A stretch of DNA of 64,000 nucleotides from DASQZT01 sp963728965 (GCA_963728965.1 CAVSMH010000002.1:372001-436000); one strand, 5' to 3'; positions 15,388-24,896 are shown, counted from the stretch's first letter. Made by a program: numbers and translations. Notes: generated from the letters alone by a model not told the origin.

Positions 15388-18347
15388 GACCGCAGCTCCT
15401 TCAGGCCCTTGAGTTCCGGTTGCGATTTCTCGGCAACCCGCTCCTCTTCGTATGGACCGCAAATGAGAAGGTACTCGCAGCCCTTGCAGCCGTCCTTCCG
15501 CGGCGCCGCCGGCAGAAAGCCGTTGCGCATCGCATCGTCGATCACCCGCAGCGCCGCCACCGTGCGCCGCCGGGACCAGTCGTGGAGCGGGACATCCACG
15601 GTCGTGTAGTTTTGCGGAATGGTGGCATAGAAAAGCCGCCCGAACGCCACCCGCTCGCCCAGAATCTGTTCCGCGGCCAACCCGTAGAGGCCCGGCTGCA
15701 GCACCTCTCCCCCGCCGACGAGTTCGGGCCGTGGGTCCGGAATGCGGCCGGTCTTATGATCCACCACGCGCAGGGCGCCGCTCGCATGCCGCTCCACCAG
15801 GTCGATCGATCCCTGCAAAAGGAATCCGCCCTGGATCTCCACCGGGTCCACGCGGCTGCGCGGATCGCGGCCAACCGGGTCCCGCAGGCCAAAGCTGAGC
15901 TCCGAAAACTCCGGCGTCCACTCCGGTTCGAGCGCGGCTTTCTGTTGCAGCCAGCCCCGCAAGTCCGCCCGCATCGACTGCATCTCCGCGTTCCAGATCT
16001 GCGGAATGGCCGGCGCAAGCTCGGCTGCGAACCGCTGCGCCACCCGCTCCAGGACGGCATCCAACCGCTCCAGGGCGGTCGCCAGGCTCTCCCCGTTCAC
16101 TGGCAGGCACGCGCTCCCGGCCAGCTCGCCGAACAATTCGAATTGCACGGCGTGATAGATTTCGCCGCGGATCGCGGGGTCCATGCGCTGGAGGCCCGCC
16201 GGCTTCTCGACCGGCCGCAAGCCGTGAATGCCGCGCAGCGCGAAGCGATAGGGACAGCGCGCGTACTGCTGGAGCGCGGAAGGCGACCAGGCGCGCCGCG
16301 ACAGCAGATAGGGCGACAGCGTCTCGCTGCCGATCTCCTCAATCATCAGGCCATCGGCGGCTTTCCACGGCTTGTGCCAGCGGGCCCAGCGCGCCCGCAG
16401 CGAATCCACCCCGCGCCCCGGGAGTCGCTTCAGATATTGTCCCGAGCCCTTGGTGCGCGGGGCCAGTGTGGCGAGATCGAACTCGGCGTCGTCGATGGCA
16501 TCGGCGGCATCGGCCGGTGCGGGCCACCCTACCCGCGTCTGGGTAGCGGAGCGGGCCCGCAAGTCGAATTCGCGGACGCTGATCTCCCCGCCTCCCGCCG
16601 CGCGATACGCCGCGAAGGCGTAGAACGAAGGCACGCGCTGCCGGCCGGTCAACAGGTCGAGGCGCGAGAACGAAAGATGCAACCGCTCGCCGGCGCAGGC
16701 GGCGGCAATCCGCAGCAGTTCGGTATCTTCGGCGCGCAGCTCGATTCCCAGTTCGCGGCGCTGCGCCTGAAGCAGCAGTGGATCCTCCGCCGGCGGACGC
16801 GGAAACAGCCCTTCGTTCACCCCCGGTACGAACACACGGCGGAACGCCAGCCCGCGCGCCTCTTCCACGCTTCCCACCCACACTTTGCCGAATCGCGACT
16901 CGTGGGGAGCCGTTGTCAGCGAATTCAGGCGCGGGCCCAGGACCAGCAGAACTTCTTCGAGCGAGACCGGCCCGATGTCGGATAACGGTTCCGCCTCCTC
17001 CAGCAGTTCGAGTACCGGTTCGGGCTCGCGCAAGGCGAACCCCGCCAGCTCCGCGAGCCGTTCGATCCATTCGCCCCAGAGCGCCTGCGGAGGCATCGCC
17101 GCCAGCCGGCCGATCACCGGCAAGGCCAGCCGCGTGAGGTTCTCCACCGCCTCGATGCGGCGGGCCAGCAACGCGCGCGACGCTTCATCGGGCTCGGCAG
17201 CGTACCGCCGGTAGAACTCCTCGCGCAGTCCGGCGAGCCGCGTCTCCCAGCGCGAAATTCCGCCGATCACGACGGCATCCACCAACAACCGCTCCCACAG
17301 CGCGGGCGTCGCGGGCTCGTCTTCCGCCGGGGTCTGTCCCAGCGAGAGGTACTCGGCAAACCGCGAAGCGGATAGCCCTTCGGCAGCGCAATAAAGAAGG
17401 GCGAGCAGGCTCCGCCCGGCCACATCCGGCCGGCGGGTGGAGAGCGCGCACAGCGAGGGAATTCCGGCGCGGCGCAAGGCCTCGAGGATTAGCGGCTGGT
17501 GCCGTTCCGGAGAACGGAGCAGGATTGCGACTTGGTCAAACGGGACGCCCTCCGCGGCGGCGGCATGGATGGCGCGGGCGATCTCCACGCACTCCAGGGC
17601 CTCGCCCGACGTGGAGCGTATCACCACGCTCCCGTCGTCTTCGCGCACCGGGATGGTATCGCTTGAAAAGAGGTACCGCTGGAGCGAGCCGAGCGAGGAC
17701 GACGGTTCCGCGCCGTCGGCTGCGAGATCGAGTTCCCATGCGGCGCTCGCCTGCGCCATGACGGCTCCGAGGAGTTTACGTTCCAGGTGCGTGCGGAGCG
17801 CCGGGTCGAGCGCCACCACCACAGCCTCGCCCAGGTTGTGGTCCGCTGCCGCGATGGCTTCGAGCGCCAGCGTAACCCGCGCCGCATGGTCGGCGAAGCG
17901 TCGGTCGGCGAGTTCGCTGGTGTAGGCCTCCAGCAGAAGCGCCAGGTCCGGGCCCGATTCGCCGCACCCGCGTAAACGCTCCCGGTCGATGGCATTGAGG
18001 CGCAGTTCTTCGAGCGTCGCCGTCAGCGCGCGCGGAAAGCCGGGAAACGCGGCCACCGGCCGCAGGTAATTGAGTTCACCGCGACCGCGGGCTTCCGCGG
18101 TGACCCGCGCGGCCAGCGCTTCGCGCGCGAACCGGCCCACCGGCACGAGGCCGCGGCGGTTCAACTCCGCGGCCGACAGCTCCAGCACCAGCTCCCGAAA
18201 TGCGAACCGCCGCACACCGATGAGCGCCGCCCCGCACGCTTCCAGCGCCACTTCGTCGGCAGCCGGGCGTCCCGCCGCCAACACCACCACGGGGCCCCGG
18301 GCCGAGGACTGCGCGACCAATTCTATGGCGCGCCGGCGAAGGTCCAT
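15378..18347 (-). CDS. addB: AddB-like nuclease/inactive-helicase subunit with Fe-S cysteines
   Basis: A 989-residue PD-(D/E)XK protein. The N-terminal ~600 residues correspond to the degenerate helicase region of AddB; no Walker A motif is visible. The C-terminal nuclease contains GEIYHAVQFEL, GSIDLVERH and RVVDHKTGR. Four cysteines suited to the AddB iron-sulfur staple are present: one in ALQQYARCPYRF before the nuclease and three in CKGCEYLLIC near the C terminus. The stop overlaps the start region of addA, so the pair is one operon. A TACAAT hexamer at 18384-18389 (minus strand) may be its promoter. The start could be slightly upstream, because a GGGAGG lies 22 bp before the ATG used. Confidence 0.85.
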   Translation of the reverse strand: MDLRRRAIELVAQSSARGPVVVLAAGRPAADEVALEACGAALIGVRRFAFRELVLELSAAELNRRGLVPVGRFAREALAARVTAEARGRGELNYLRPVAAFPGFPRALTATLEELRLNAIDRERLRGCGESGPDLALLLEAYTSELADRRFADHAARVTLALEAIAAADHNLGEAVVVALDPALRTHLERKLLGAVMAQASAAWELDLAADGAEPSSSLGSLQRYLFSSDTIPVREDDGSVVIRSTSGEALECVEIARAIHAAAAEGVPFDQVAILLRSPERHQPLILEALRRAGIPSLCALSTRRPDVAGRSLLALLYCAAEGLSASRFAEYLSLGQTPAEDEPATPALWERLLVDAVVIGGISRWETRLAGLREEFYRRYAAEPDEASRALLARRIEAVENLTRLALPVIGRLAAMPPQALWGEWIERLAELAGFALREPEPVLELLEEAEPLSDIGPVSLEEVLLVLGPRLNSLTTAPHESRFGKVWVGSVEEARGLAFRRVFVPGVNEGLFPRPPAEDPLLLQAQRRELGIELRAEDTELLRIAAACAGERLHLSFSRLDLLTGRQRVPSFYAFAAYRAAGGGEISVREFDLRARSATQTRVGWPAPADAADAIDDAEFDLATLAPRTKGSGQYLKRLPGRGVDSLRARWARWHKPWKAADGLMIEEIGSETLSPYLLSRRAWSPSALQQYARCPYRFALRGIHGLRPVEKPAGLQRMDPAIRGEIYHAVQFELFGELAGSACLPVNGESLATALERLDAVLERVAQRFAAELAPAIPQIWNAEMQSMRADLRGWLQQKAALEPEWTPEFSELSFGLRDPVGRDPRSRVDPVEIQGGFLLQGSIDLVERHASGALRVVDHKTGRIPDPRPELVGGGEVLQPGLYGLAAEQILGERVAFGRLFYATIPQNYTTVDVPLHDWSRRRTVAALRVIDDAMRNGFLPAAPRKDGCKGCEYLLICGPYEEERVAEKSQPELKGLKELRSWR

Positions 18348-18383
18348 GTACGAGATCAGAAAGGTGCATCCTCCCTGACCCGC

Positions 18384-18389
18384 ATTGTA
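18384..18389 (-). promoter_or_regulatory. Candidate -10 hexamer for addBA
   Basis: TACAAT on the minus strand, 36 nt before the addB ATG. The rest of the 280-bp gap to 18627 shows no gene; it also holds a plus-strand TATAAT at 18610-18615. Confidence 0.35.
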
Positions 18390-18609
18390 GCCCCGCTGGC
18401 GCAGCGCAATCCCGCGGCGTCGCGCGCCGGAAGCGTCACCGTGACCGTGCGGTCACCTGCCGTCACCGCGCTTCCTCCAAACATCCTCGGGCTTTCTTCG
18501 CCGGATTATTCCGGGCGGCCGGCGAATGATGCAGGTAATCCCAGCCACCCACCCCACCCCGTGAAACCGGCCGTGAACCCCGGCCGTGCCGGTAGTGATG
18601 CGGAACCCA

Positions 18610-18615
18610 TATAAT
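18610..18615 (+). promoter_or_regulatory. Candidate -10 hexamer (TATAAT) for the phosphatase operon
   Basis: A perfect TATAAT ending 12 nt before ATG 18628; the AGGAG ribosome-binding sequence lies between them. A start at the usual distance would leave only ~5 nt of leader and cut off part of that site. Confidence 0.4.
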
Positions 18616-18627
18616 CAGGAGAACCGA

Positions 18628-20802
18628 ATGGCCAGCACCCAAGGGGGCAGTCCCGGGAATTTCATCTTGAACGTGAACCGCCGGAGAGAGGCATGCCGCT
18701 GTCCTCGCCGAGTCACCGGAAAACAGCGCGCCATCACCCTGGCGTTCGGCCTCGTGCTGGCCTGGATCGCGTGGCACACCCCGCCGTCCGGCGGCGGCCC
18801 CTCGTTCGCATACATCGGTCCGGGTGCCGGGTTCGCGTTTCTCGGCTCCTTCCTGTCGCTGGTTGCGGGCGCTCTCCTGGGTGCTTTCTCGCTGTTGACG
18901 TGGCCGATCCGCGTCTCCTGGCGGGCGCTCCGGCGCGGACGGGCCTTTCGGCACGCCAGAGTCAAACGGATCATCTTCCTCGGACTGGACGGTCTCGATC
19001 CGCGGCTCACCGAACAATACATGCGCGAAGGCAAGCTGCCCAACCTCGCCCGGCTCGCGGCGCTCGGCAGCTACACGCGTCTGCGCACCACCTTCCCGTC
19101 GCTGTCGCCGGTGGCGTGGTCCACGTTTGCCACCGGTGTCAGCCCCGCCAGGCACAACATTTTCGATTTCCTCGACCGGGATCTCAAGTCTTACCTGCCG
19201 CAGCTTTCATCGGCACGGATCACCGCGGCCTCGCGCGTGCTGCGGCTCGGGCGGCTGCGCATTCCGCTTTCCCGCCCCGGGCTGGAATTCCGGCGCAAAA
19301 GCCGGCCGTTCTGGACGATCCTCGGTGAGCACGGCATTCCCTCCACGGTGCTGCGTATCCCCATCACGTTTCCTCCGCAGAAATTCAACGGCAAACTCCT
19401 TTCGGCGATGTGCACTCCCGACCTCAAAGGCACGCAGGGCAGCTTTTCGGAGTTCACCACGAGTCGCGAACCCGCGTCCTTCGAGAGCGGCTTTCGCTAT
19501 CCGCTCGATCGCTCGGGCGGCGTGCTCCGGGGGCAGATCGAAGGACCCGACGATCCGTTTCTGGACGCCGGCACACCGTTGCGCGTCGCCTTCGACCTGA
19601 TCGTCAACGGCGCGTCGGCGGAGCTGCGCATCGAAAACGAGGTCCATGCCTTGCGCCCGGGCGAGTACACGCCCTGGATCCGCCTGCAGTTCCGGACCGC
19701 CGTTCACACGGCCGTTCCGGGCATCGTGCGCTTCCTGCTAACGTCCACTACGCCCGAAGTCAGCCTCTACATGTCGCCGATCAATATCGATCCCGAAAAG
19801 CCCGCCCTGCCGATCAGTCAGCCTGGCTTCTACGCCGCCTACCTGGCGAACCTGATCGGACCGTTCGCCACAACGGGAATGGCCGAGGATACCTGGGCCC
19901 TGAACGAAGGCGTGATCGACAGCGACGCGTTTCTGAAACAGGCCTGGGACATCTTCGCGGAGCGCGAGACGATGTTCCTGCGCGCTCTCGAGAACACCAG
20001 GCGCGGCGTCGTCGCCTGTGTGTTCGATACCAGCGATCGCATCCAACACATGTTCTACCGGCAATTCCAGAACGGCAGCGGACCGCACGCGGGGGTGATC
20101 GAGGATCTGTACCGCCGCATGGACATCCTGGTCGGGAAAGCGGCCGGCCACGCGGGAACCGAGACGGCGTTTTTCGTCCTCTCCGATCACGGATTCTGCT
20201 CCTTCCGGCGCGGGGTGAATCTGAACTCGTGGCTGCACCAGCACGGCTACCTGGCGCTCAAGAACGACTCGGGCGACAGCACCTTCCTGCGCGGCGTCGA
20301 TTGGTCGCGGACGCGCGCCTACGCTCTGGGCCTGGGAGGCATGTACCTCAATTTGCGGGGGCGCGAGTCGCAAGGCGCAGTCGAGCCGGGAGCCGAAGCC
20401 GAAGCCCTCAAACGCGAGTTGATCGGCGGCCTTACCGCGCTGCGGGATGGCGCGGCGGTTCCCATCGGAAATGTGTATGCCACCGGGGCGCTCTACCAGG
20501 GCCCCTACCTTTCAGCGGCGCCCGACCTCATCGTCGGCTATAACGACGGCTACCGCGTCTCATGGGATGGAGCGGTCGGCCGCATCGCCCCTTCGATCAT
20601 CGAGGACAACCCCAAGGCATGGAGCGGCGACCATTGCGTCGATCCGGTGCTGGTGCCCGGCGTGCTTTTTTCGAACCGCACGCTTGCCGGCGGAAATCCC
20701 GGCATCGAAGATCTGGCGCCCACCGCACTCGAATTGTTCGGTCTGCGCCCGCCGGGGTGGATGGAAGGCACGTCCCTCGTGGCCGCCGGAGGGCCGGGGT
20801 GA
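18628..20802 (+). CDS. Membrane-anchored alkaline-phosphatase-fold (type I phosphodiesterase-like) protein
   Basis: About 724 residues. Two hydrophobic segments (residues ~35-90, including SFAYIGPGAGFAFLGSFLSL) precede an alkaline phosphatase/nucleotide pyrophosphatase domain: IIFLGLDGLDPRL (metal Asp), SLSPVAWSTFATG (nucleophile Ser/Thr), DTSDRIQHMFYRQF (Asp and His), FFVLSDHGF (Asp-His) and SGDHCVDPVLVPGV near the end. The substrate is unknown; such proteins cleave phosphodiesters or phosphomonoesters outside the cytoplasm. ATG 18628 has AGGAG 6 nt upstream. A second possible start at 18693 in another frame, with a purine-rich site, would need a frameshift to join. The gene is paralogous to the next one, whose GTG overlaps this stop. 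Confidence 0.82.
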   Translation: MASTQGGSPGNFILNVNRRREACRCPRRVTGKQRAITLAFGLVLAWIAWHTPPSGGGPSFAYIGPGAGFAFLGSFLSLVAGALLGAFSLLTWPIRVSWRALRRGRAFRHARVKRIIFLGLDGLDPRLTEQYMREGKLPNLARLAALGSYTRLRTTFPSLSPVAWSTFATGVSPARHNIFDFLDRDLKSYLPQLSSARITAASRVLRLGRLRIPLSRPGLEFRRKSRPFWTILGEHGIPSTVLRIPITFPPQKFNGKLLSAMCTPDLKGTQGSFSEFTTSREPASFESGFRYPLDRSGGVLRGQIEGPDDPFLDAGTPLRVAFDLIVNGASAELRIENEVHALRPGEYTPWIRLQFRTAVHTAVPGIVRFLLTSTTPEVSLYMSPINIDPEKPALPISQPGFYAAYLANLIGPFATTGMAEDTWALNEGVIDSDAFLKQAWDIFAERETMFLRALENTRRGVVACVFDTSDRIQHMFYRQFQNGSGPHAGVIEDLYRRMDILVGKAAGHAGTETAFFVLSDHGFCSFRRGVNLNSWLHQHGYLALKNDSGDSTFLRGVDWSRTRAYALGLGGMYLNLRGRESQGAVEPGAEAEALKRELIGGLTALRDGAAVPIGNVYATGALYQGPYLSAAPDLIVGYNDGYRVSWDGAVGRIAPSIIEDNPKAWSGDHCVDPVLVPGVLFSNRTLAGGNPGIEDLAPTALELFGLRPPGWMEGTSLVAAGGPG

Positions 20803-22697
20803 AGCGTACAGCGCTGTATGCCTGCATCCTGGCCGTCGCGGCCTTCGTGATCGCCTGTAGCCGGCCGGTGCGGACGTCGAAGCGCGTGATCGTTCTCGGC
20901 GTCGATGCCATGGATCCCGGCTTCGTCGAGCGGCACTGGACCGACCTGCCCCATCTCGCCCGCCTCGCCAAGGCCGGGGCATTTCACCGGCTGGCCACCA
21001 CCATTCCCCCGCAGAGTCCCGTGGCGTGGTCCACGTTCATTACCGGCATGAATCCCGGCGGGCACGGCATCTTCGATTTCATCCACCGCGACCCTGCCAC
21101 CATGAAAGTGTACTCGTCCATGGGCGAGGTCGAAGCGCCGACGCGCCTCCTTCCCGTGGGCGCCTACGAGATTCCCCTGGCCGGCGGGCACGTGCGCCGG
21201 TTCCTGCGCGGCAAGGCATTCTGGCAGATCCTGGGCGAGCATGGCGTGCCCGTGGTGATTCTTCGCATGCCGAACAATTTTCCGCCCGTCCCCAGCAAAG
21301 GCCGGACCTTGTCGGGAATGGGCACGCCCGATTTGCGGGGGACGTTCGGAACATTCAGCTACTATACGGACGATCCCGTGGAGGCGCAACGCGACGTGCC
21401 CGGCGGCCGCATCATTCCCGTCCGGCTCAAAGACGATTGCGCCGATATCGCCATCGACGGCCCGGAAAACACGCTCCGCAGGGACCACGCCCGCAGCACC
21501 GCCGTGATGCGTGTGCGCCGCGATCCCACCCAGGCCGCCGCATGGTTCGAGATCGACGGGAACCCTTTCATCCTTCGGCAGGGCGAGTGGTCCGCATGGA
21601 TCCACGTGCGCTTTCCGATCGTGCCCGCCCTCAAGAGCGCCGCCGGGATGATCCGGATTTTTGCCAGACAAATCCACCCCGGGTTCGCGCTCTACCTCTC
21701 ACCGGTGAATCTCGATCCGGCTGCTCCCGAACTGCCCATTTCGACCCCCGCCTCCTACAGCCGCGATCTGGCGCGCGCGCTGGGGCCGTTCTACACTCAG
21801 GGAATCGCCGAAGACACCGCTGCATTGCGGCAACATGTCCTGAACCGCGAGGAATATCGGCAGCAGAGCGGCAAGGTTGCTTCGGAACAGTTCGCCATGC
21901 TGGAACACGAATTGGACCGCCTCCGTTCCGGCTTGCTGTTTATCCATTTTCTGGGCATCGATCAGGATTCGCATGTGCTGTGGGGCCAGTACGATGACGA
22001 GTTGCTGGCCACCTATCGACGGGTTGATGCCGAGGTCGGCCGGGTGGTCGACAAGGCGAGCGGCGCGTTGCTATTGGTGATTTCCGATCATGGGTTCTCC
22101 CGCTTCGACCGCGCCGTAAACGTCAATACATGGCTGATGCGGAATGGCTTCCTGACCCTCGATCGCACCGGCCTCCACTCCGCCGACGAGATGTTCGCCC
22201 ACGTGGACTGGTCGCGAACCCGCGCCTACGCCATCGGCTTGAACGGCATTTATTTGAACCTGCGGAACCGCGAAAAAAACGGCATCCTGCCTCCCGGGCC
22301 GGAGGCCGCCGCGACGGCCGACGAGATCCGCCGCGGGCTGCTGGCCTTGCGCGATCCGGTGAACGGGAAGGCCGTGGCCGCTGCCGTTTACCTTGCCCGC
22401 GATGTATACCATGGAGCGGCCATGGCGTCGGCGCCGGACCTCGTGGTGGGCTGGGCGGCGGGGTACCGCACCTCGTGGCAGAGTGCGCTCGGCGCGATTG
22501 CTCGTGACGTGATAGAGGACAATTTCGATGAATGGCGGGCCGACCACTGCATCGCCGCCGGCCTCGTGCCGGGCGTGCTGTTCTCCAACCGCGCGGTGCA
22601 CTTGCCGGATCCGCGTCTCGAGGACATCACCACCACGCTGCTGGCAGAGTTCGGCATCGCGCCCGCGCCCGGTATGACAGGCCGGAACATTTTCTGA
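20799..22697 (+). CDS. Lipoprotein of the alkaline-phosphatase superfamily (paralogue of the preceding gene)
   Basis: 632 residues from GTG 20799, which overlaps the previous TGA. The leader ACILAVAAFVIACSRP looks like a lipoprotein signal with its lipobox Cys. The catalytic fold shows VIVLGVDAMDPGF, PQSPVAWSTFITG, LGIDQDSHVLWG, LLVISDHGFSRFD and RADHCIAAGLVPGV, matching the preceding protein motif for motif, so the pair arose by duplication. The first copy has membrane segments where this one has a lipid anchor. An in-frame upstream ATG (20562) lies deep inside the previous gene and is not used. It is followed by an RHH-like gene 5 bp later. Confidence 0.85.
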   Translation: MKRTALYACILAVAAFVIACSRPVRTSKRVIVLGVDAMDPGFVERHWTDLPHLARLAKAGAFHRLATTIPPQSPVAWSTFITGMNPGGHGIFDFIHRDPATMKVYSSMGEVEAPTRLLPVGAYEIPLAGGHVRRFLRGKAFWQILGEHGVPVVILRMPNNFPPVPSKGRTLSGMGTPDLRGTFGTFSYYTDDPVEAQRDVPGGRIIPVRLKDDCADIAIDGPENTLRRDHARSTAVMRVRRDPTQAAAWFEIDGNPFILRQGEWSAWIHVRFPIVPALKSAAGMIRIFARQIHPGFALYLSPVNLDPAAPELPISTPASYSRDLARALGPFYTQGIAEDTAALRQHVLNREEYRQQSGKVASEQFAMLEHELDRLRSGLLFIHFLGIDQDSHVLWGQYDDELLATYRRVDAEVGRVVDKASGALLLVISDHGFSRFDRAVNVNTWLMRNGFLTLDRTGLHSADEMFAHVDWSRTRAYAIGLNGIYLNLRNREKNGILPPGPEAAATADEIRRGLLALRDPVNGKAVAAAVYLARDVYHGAAMASAPDLVVGWAAGYRTSWQSALGAIARDVIEDNFDEWRADHCIAAGLVPGVLFSNRAVHLPDPRLEDITTTLLAEFGIAPAPGMTGRNIF

Positions 22698-22702
22698 GGA
22701 CC

Positions 22703-22897
22703 ATGTTCGAACCAACGGTTCGCTTAAAAAAGACGCTATGGGCCAAGGTGAAACAATGCGCTGAGGCGGGAGGTTACGCATCGCCCGCGGAGTTCGTGGA
22801 GCACGTGCTCGAAACGGAAGTAGCGCGCCTGCTCAGCGACGGCAGCTCGGATGAAGAAATTCTCCGCAAATTGAAGGGCCTTGGCTATCTGGAATGA
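22703..22897 (+). CDS. Small ribbon-helix-helix-like protein
   Basis: 64 residues beginning MFEPTVRLKKTLWAKVKQ. A basic strand followed by two helices (SPAEFVEHVLETEVARLL) resembles ribbon-helix-helix antitoxin-type DNA-binding proteins. No toxin gene is beside it, so a regulatory role in this operon is only a guess. The acidic second half (SDGSSDEEILRKLKGLGYLE) resembles the C-terminal segment of phosphatase-linked proteins in this phylum. It lies 5 bp after the phosphatase and overlaps the following membrane-protein start by ATGA. Confidence 0.6.
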   Translation: MFEPTVRLKKTLWAKVKQCAEAGGYASPAEFVEHVLETEVARLLSDGSSDEEILRKLKGLGYLE

Positions 22898-23637
22898 CGC
22901 GACTGGCGGCCTTCGCCGCAGTAATGGCGGCGGGTGTGCTTTCCGCGGCGGCCGCGTTGTGGATCTTCGCGCGGTTTTCCGACGCGGCTGAAGTCCGTGC
23001 CGCCCGTCGGCGCATCAAGGCGTCGCTCTACGAATTGCGCCTGTTCGTGGATGAGCCGGCGGTACTGCTGCGCGCTCAGGGTCGATTGCTCCGTTCCAAT
23101 CTGCGCTATCTCCGGCTGATGCTCCCGCCCGCGGCGCTCCTCGCGGTCCCGATGCTCCTGCTCATGACCGTGTTGGACGCCGTGTACGGCTATCGGCCGC
23201 TTGAACCGGGCGAGGCCGCCCTGGTTACGGTAACGGTGCGGCCCTCAGTGGATCTGCGGTCCATCCAACCATGGATGGAGGCCACGGCCGGCTTCGCCGT
23301 GGAAACGCCGGCGGTTCGCATACCCGGGGAGCATCGCGTCTGCTGGCGCATCCGGCCCGCCCGCGCCGCGTCGGCGACTTTGCGTGTTTTTTTGAACGGT
23401 TCGGTCTATGTAAAGTCGGTGCGGGCCGGGGCCGGGTTCGCGATGCTCTCGCGCGAGCGGGTCCGTTCCCTTTTTGCCTGGATCCTGCACCCGCTCGAAC
23501 CACGACTGCCGCCCGGTGACGTCGAGCGAATCGAAGTGGCCTATCCGAATGCCTGGATGACGGCGTTCGGGCTCGCGCTCCCCTGGCTAGCCTGGTTTTT
23601 CCTGGCTGTCGTGATTGCCGCCTTGTGGTTGCGATAG
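22894..23637 (+). CDS. Membrane protein of unknown function
   Basis: 247 residues with hydrophobic segments at ~3-25, ~75-98 and ~225-245, enclosing an extracytoplasmic region (residues ~100-215) that looks beta-rich. No family was recognised. It ends the operon with the two phosphatase-fold proteins and the RHH-like protein (ATGA overlap), so it probably acts with them at the envelope. The 100 bp after it contain no feature I can name before the next promoter. Confidence 0.6.
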   Translation: MTRLAAFAAVMAAGVLSAAAALWIFARFSDAAEVRAARRRIKASLYELRLFVDEPAVLLRAQGRLLRSNLRYLRLMLPPAALLAVPMLLLMTVLDAVYGYRPLEPGEAALVTVTVRPSVDLRSIQPWMEATAGFAVETPAVRIPGEHRVCWRIRPARAASATLRVFLNGSVYVKSVRAGAGFAMLSRERVRSLFAWILHPLEPRLPPGDVERIEVAYPNAWMTAFGLALPWLAWFFLAVVIAALWLR

Positions 23638-23737
23638 CCGCCCCCCAATTCCCTTCCACGTCCGCTCTCCCCATCTCGTCAAATAGTAACGAAGAGCCGT
23701 TTTCGCCATCGGGGCACGGCGGCGGTACAATGCGGAC

Positions 23738-24478
23738 ATGAGGATGCTTGGCGGGTTGTGCTTAGGATTGTTGGCCATCGGCTGCTTGATGGCGCAGAAT
23801 CGCGGCGGGTTCGTCCATCCCCTCCCGATTACACGGACTCCCCCCAGTGTGATTTTCCCCGGCGGCACCTCTGCCATGCCCGGAGTGCAGCGCACCACCG
23901 GCAGCGTGATCTATCCCGGCGGAGGCGGGCCGCAGATCGGCGTTTCCTCGCCTGTTTTCAACAACAACCGCGGCTTTCGCAGCACGCCGGTGTTCGGAAG
24001 GCAGGGCCGCGAAGGAGGGCACCACAACAACGGCGGATTGGTCTACGCTTACCCCGTCTTCGTTGGAGGTTACGGATACGGGTACGGATACGGTAATGAC
24101 ACGCCCTATCCCGCCGAGCCGCCCCAGCAGCAGCAGCCGAACGTCACCGTGATCATGCCCCCGCAGGCGCCGCCGGTCATCATCAACCAGTTCGGTCCCG
24201 GCATGACGCCCGCTCCGTCCATGGCGCCGCCGATCGTCGAGGAGCCCCCTCCCGCGCAGGACCAGGAGTCCGCCAGCCAGCAGACCCACTATCTGATCGC
24301 GTTCAAAGATCAGACCGTCTATTCCGCCGTCGCCTACTGGGTGGAAGGCGATACCCTGCATTACTTCACCACGGGGAATACGCACAACCAGGTGTCGCTC
24401 TCGCTGATCGACCGGGAACTCACTCATCGGCTCAACCGCGAATCGGGACTGGAGGTGAGGCTGCCGCCCGCGAAATGA
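23738..24478 (+). CDS. Secreted Pro/Gly/Tyr-rich hypothetical protein
   Basis: 246 residues with an N-terminal signal peptide (MLGGLCLGLLAIGCLMA). It continues as a low-complexity region with GGYGYGYGYG around residue 110 and proline-rich stretches. The last ~70 residues look folded (QTHYLIAFKDQTVYSAVAYWVEGDTLHYF) and resemble a short domain seen at the end of other acidobacterial secreted proteins. Function unknown. No ribosome-binding site precedes the ATG; TACAAT at 23726-23731 ends 6 nt upstream, pointing to a leaderless mRNA. Confidence 0.65.
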   Translation: MRMLGGLCLGLLAIGCLMAQNRGGFVHPLPITRTPPSVIFPGGTSAMPGVQRTTGSVIYPGGGGPQIGVSSPVFNNNRGFRSTPVFGRQGREGGHHNNGGLVYAYPVFVGGYGYGYGYGNDTPYPAEPPQQQQPNVTVIMPPQAPPVIINQFGPGMTPAPSMAPPIVEEPPPAQDQESASQQTHYLIAFKDQTVYSAVAYWVEGDTLHYFTTGNTHNQVSLSLIDRELTHRLNRESGLEVRLPPAK

Positions 24479-24540
24479 TACCCGCAGACGGGGCTTTGTC
24501 CCACCCGTTAATTTGCATAAAAAGAGTCTGAAATTCCAGT

Positions 24541-24546
24541 TATAAT
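24541..24546 (+). promoter_or_regulatory. Perfect -10 hexamer (TATAAT) before the Cys/His-rich gene
   Basis: TATAAT ending 8 nt before ATG 24555. The only -35-like hexamer nearby (TTGCAT, 24513-24518) is 22 bp away, too far for an ordinary sigma-70 promoter. Confidence 0.45.
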
Positions 24547-24554
24547 TGGATTCA

Positions 24555-24896
24555 ATGAAAGTTTTCTCCAGTTCGCTGATGGCGCTGCTCGTGATGGCGG
24601 CGCTGTTCTGGGGAAACTGTCTTTCCTGCCCCCAGGTGTTTCAGTCGCTGAAGCAATCCGGGCCATCGCACGGCTGTTGCCATCACTCCAAAAACGATTC
24701 GCAGCAGTGCAGCACGCAATCGCTGCGGAATTTCGTCAGGGTTGATTTTTCGGCACAGGATGCCCCCGCGGCGGTTCTGGCCGCACTGGCGGCGGCGCTG
24801 ACCGCCCCTGGATTGCCCGAGTGGACCACGGCCCCCGCTCCCGCCGTGCACGCTCCGCCAGACCTGCTCTCACTCCACGCCAGTTTCCGGATTTAG
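24555..24896 (+). CDS. Small secreted Cys/His-rich protein upstream of metal efflux genes
   Basis: 113 residues from ATG 24555. A hydrophobic leader (FSSSLMALLVMAALFWGNC) is followed by a Cys/His-rich segment: CLSCPQ, HGCCHHSKND and QQCS. The second half is alanine-rich and hydrophobic. Position just before a CusCBA-type operon and the ligand-rich segment suggest a periplasmic metal-binding or metal-sensing role, which is inference. No named family was recognised. A TTG nine bases upstream opens the same frame but is less likely as a start. Confidence 0.6.
   Translation: MKVFSSSLMALLVMAALFWGNCLSCPQVFQSLKQSGPSHGCCHHSKNDSQQCSTQSLRNFVRVDFSAQDAPAAVLAALAAALTAPGLPEWTTAPAPAVHAPPDLLSLHASFRI

Noticed and set aside
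12040..18347. AddAB pair as a novel defence system
   Set aside because: Motifs and gene order fit ordinary double-strand-break processing; no accessory defence genes are nearby.
18693..18760. Alternative start of the first phosphatase in another frame with a purine-rich site
   Set aside because: It would need a frameshift to join the conserved part; the in-frame ATG at 18628 has a good ribosome-binding site. Kept only as a note.
22703..22897. RHH-like gene as the antitoxin of a toxin-antitoxin pair
   Set aside because: The next gene is a large membrane protein with no toxin fold, and the operon context is phosphatase-related.
24513..24546. TTGCAT/TATAAT as a standard sigma-70 promoter
   Set aside because: The spacer is 22 bp, outside the normal range; only the -10 is kept.
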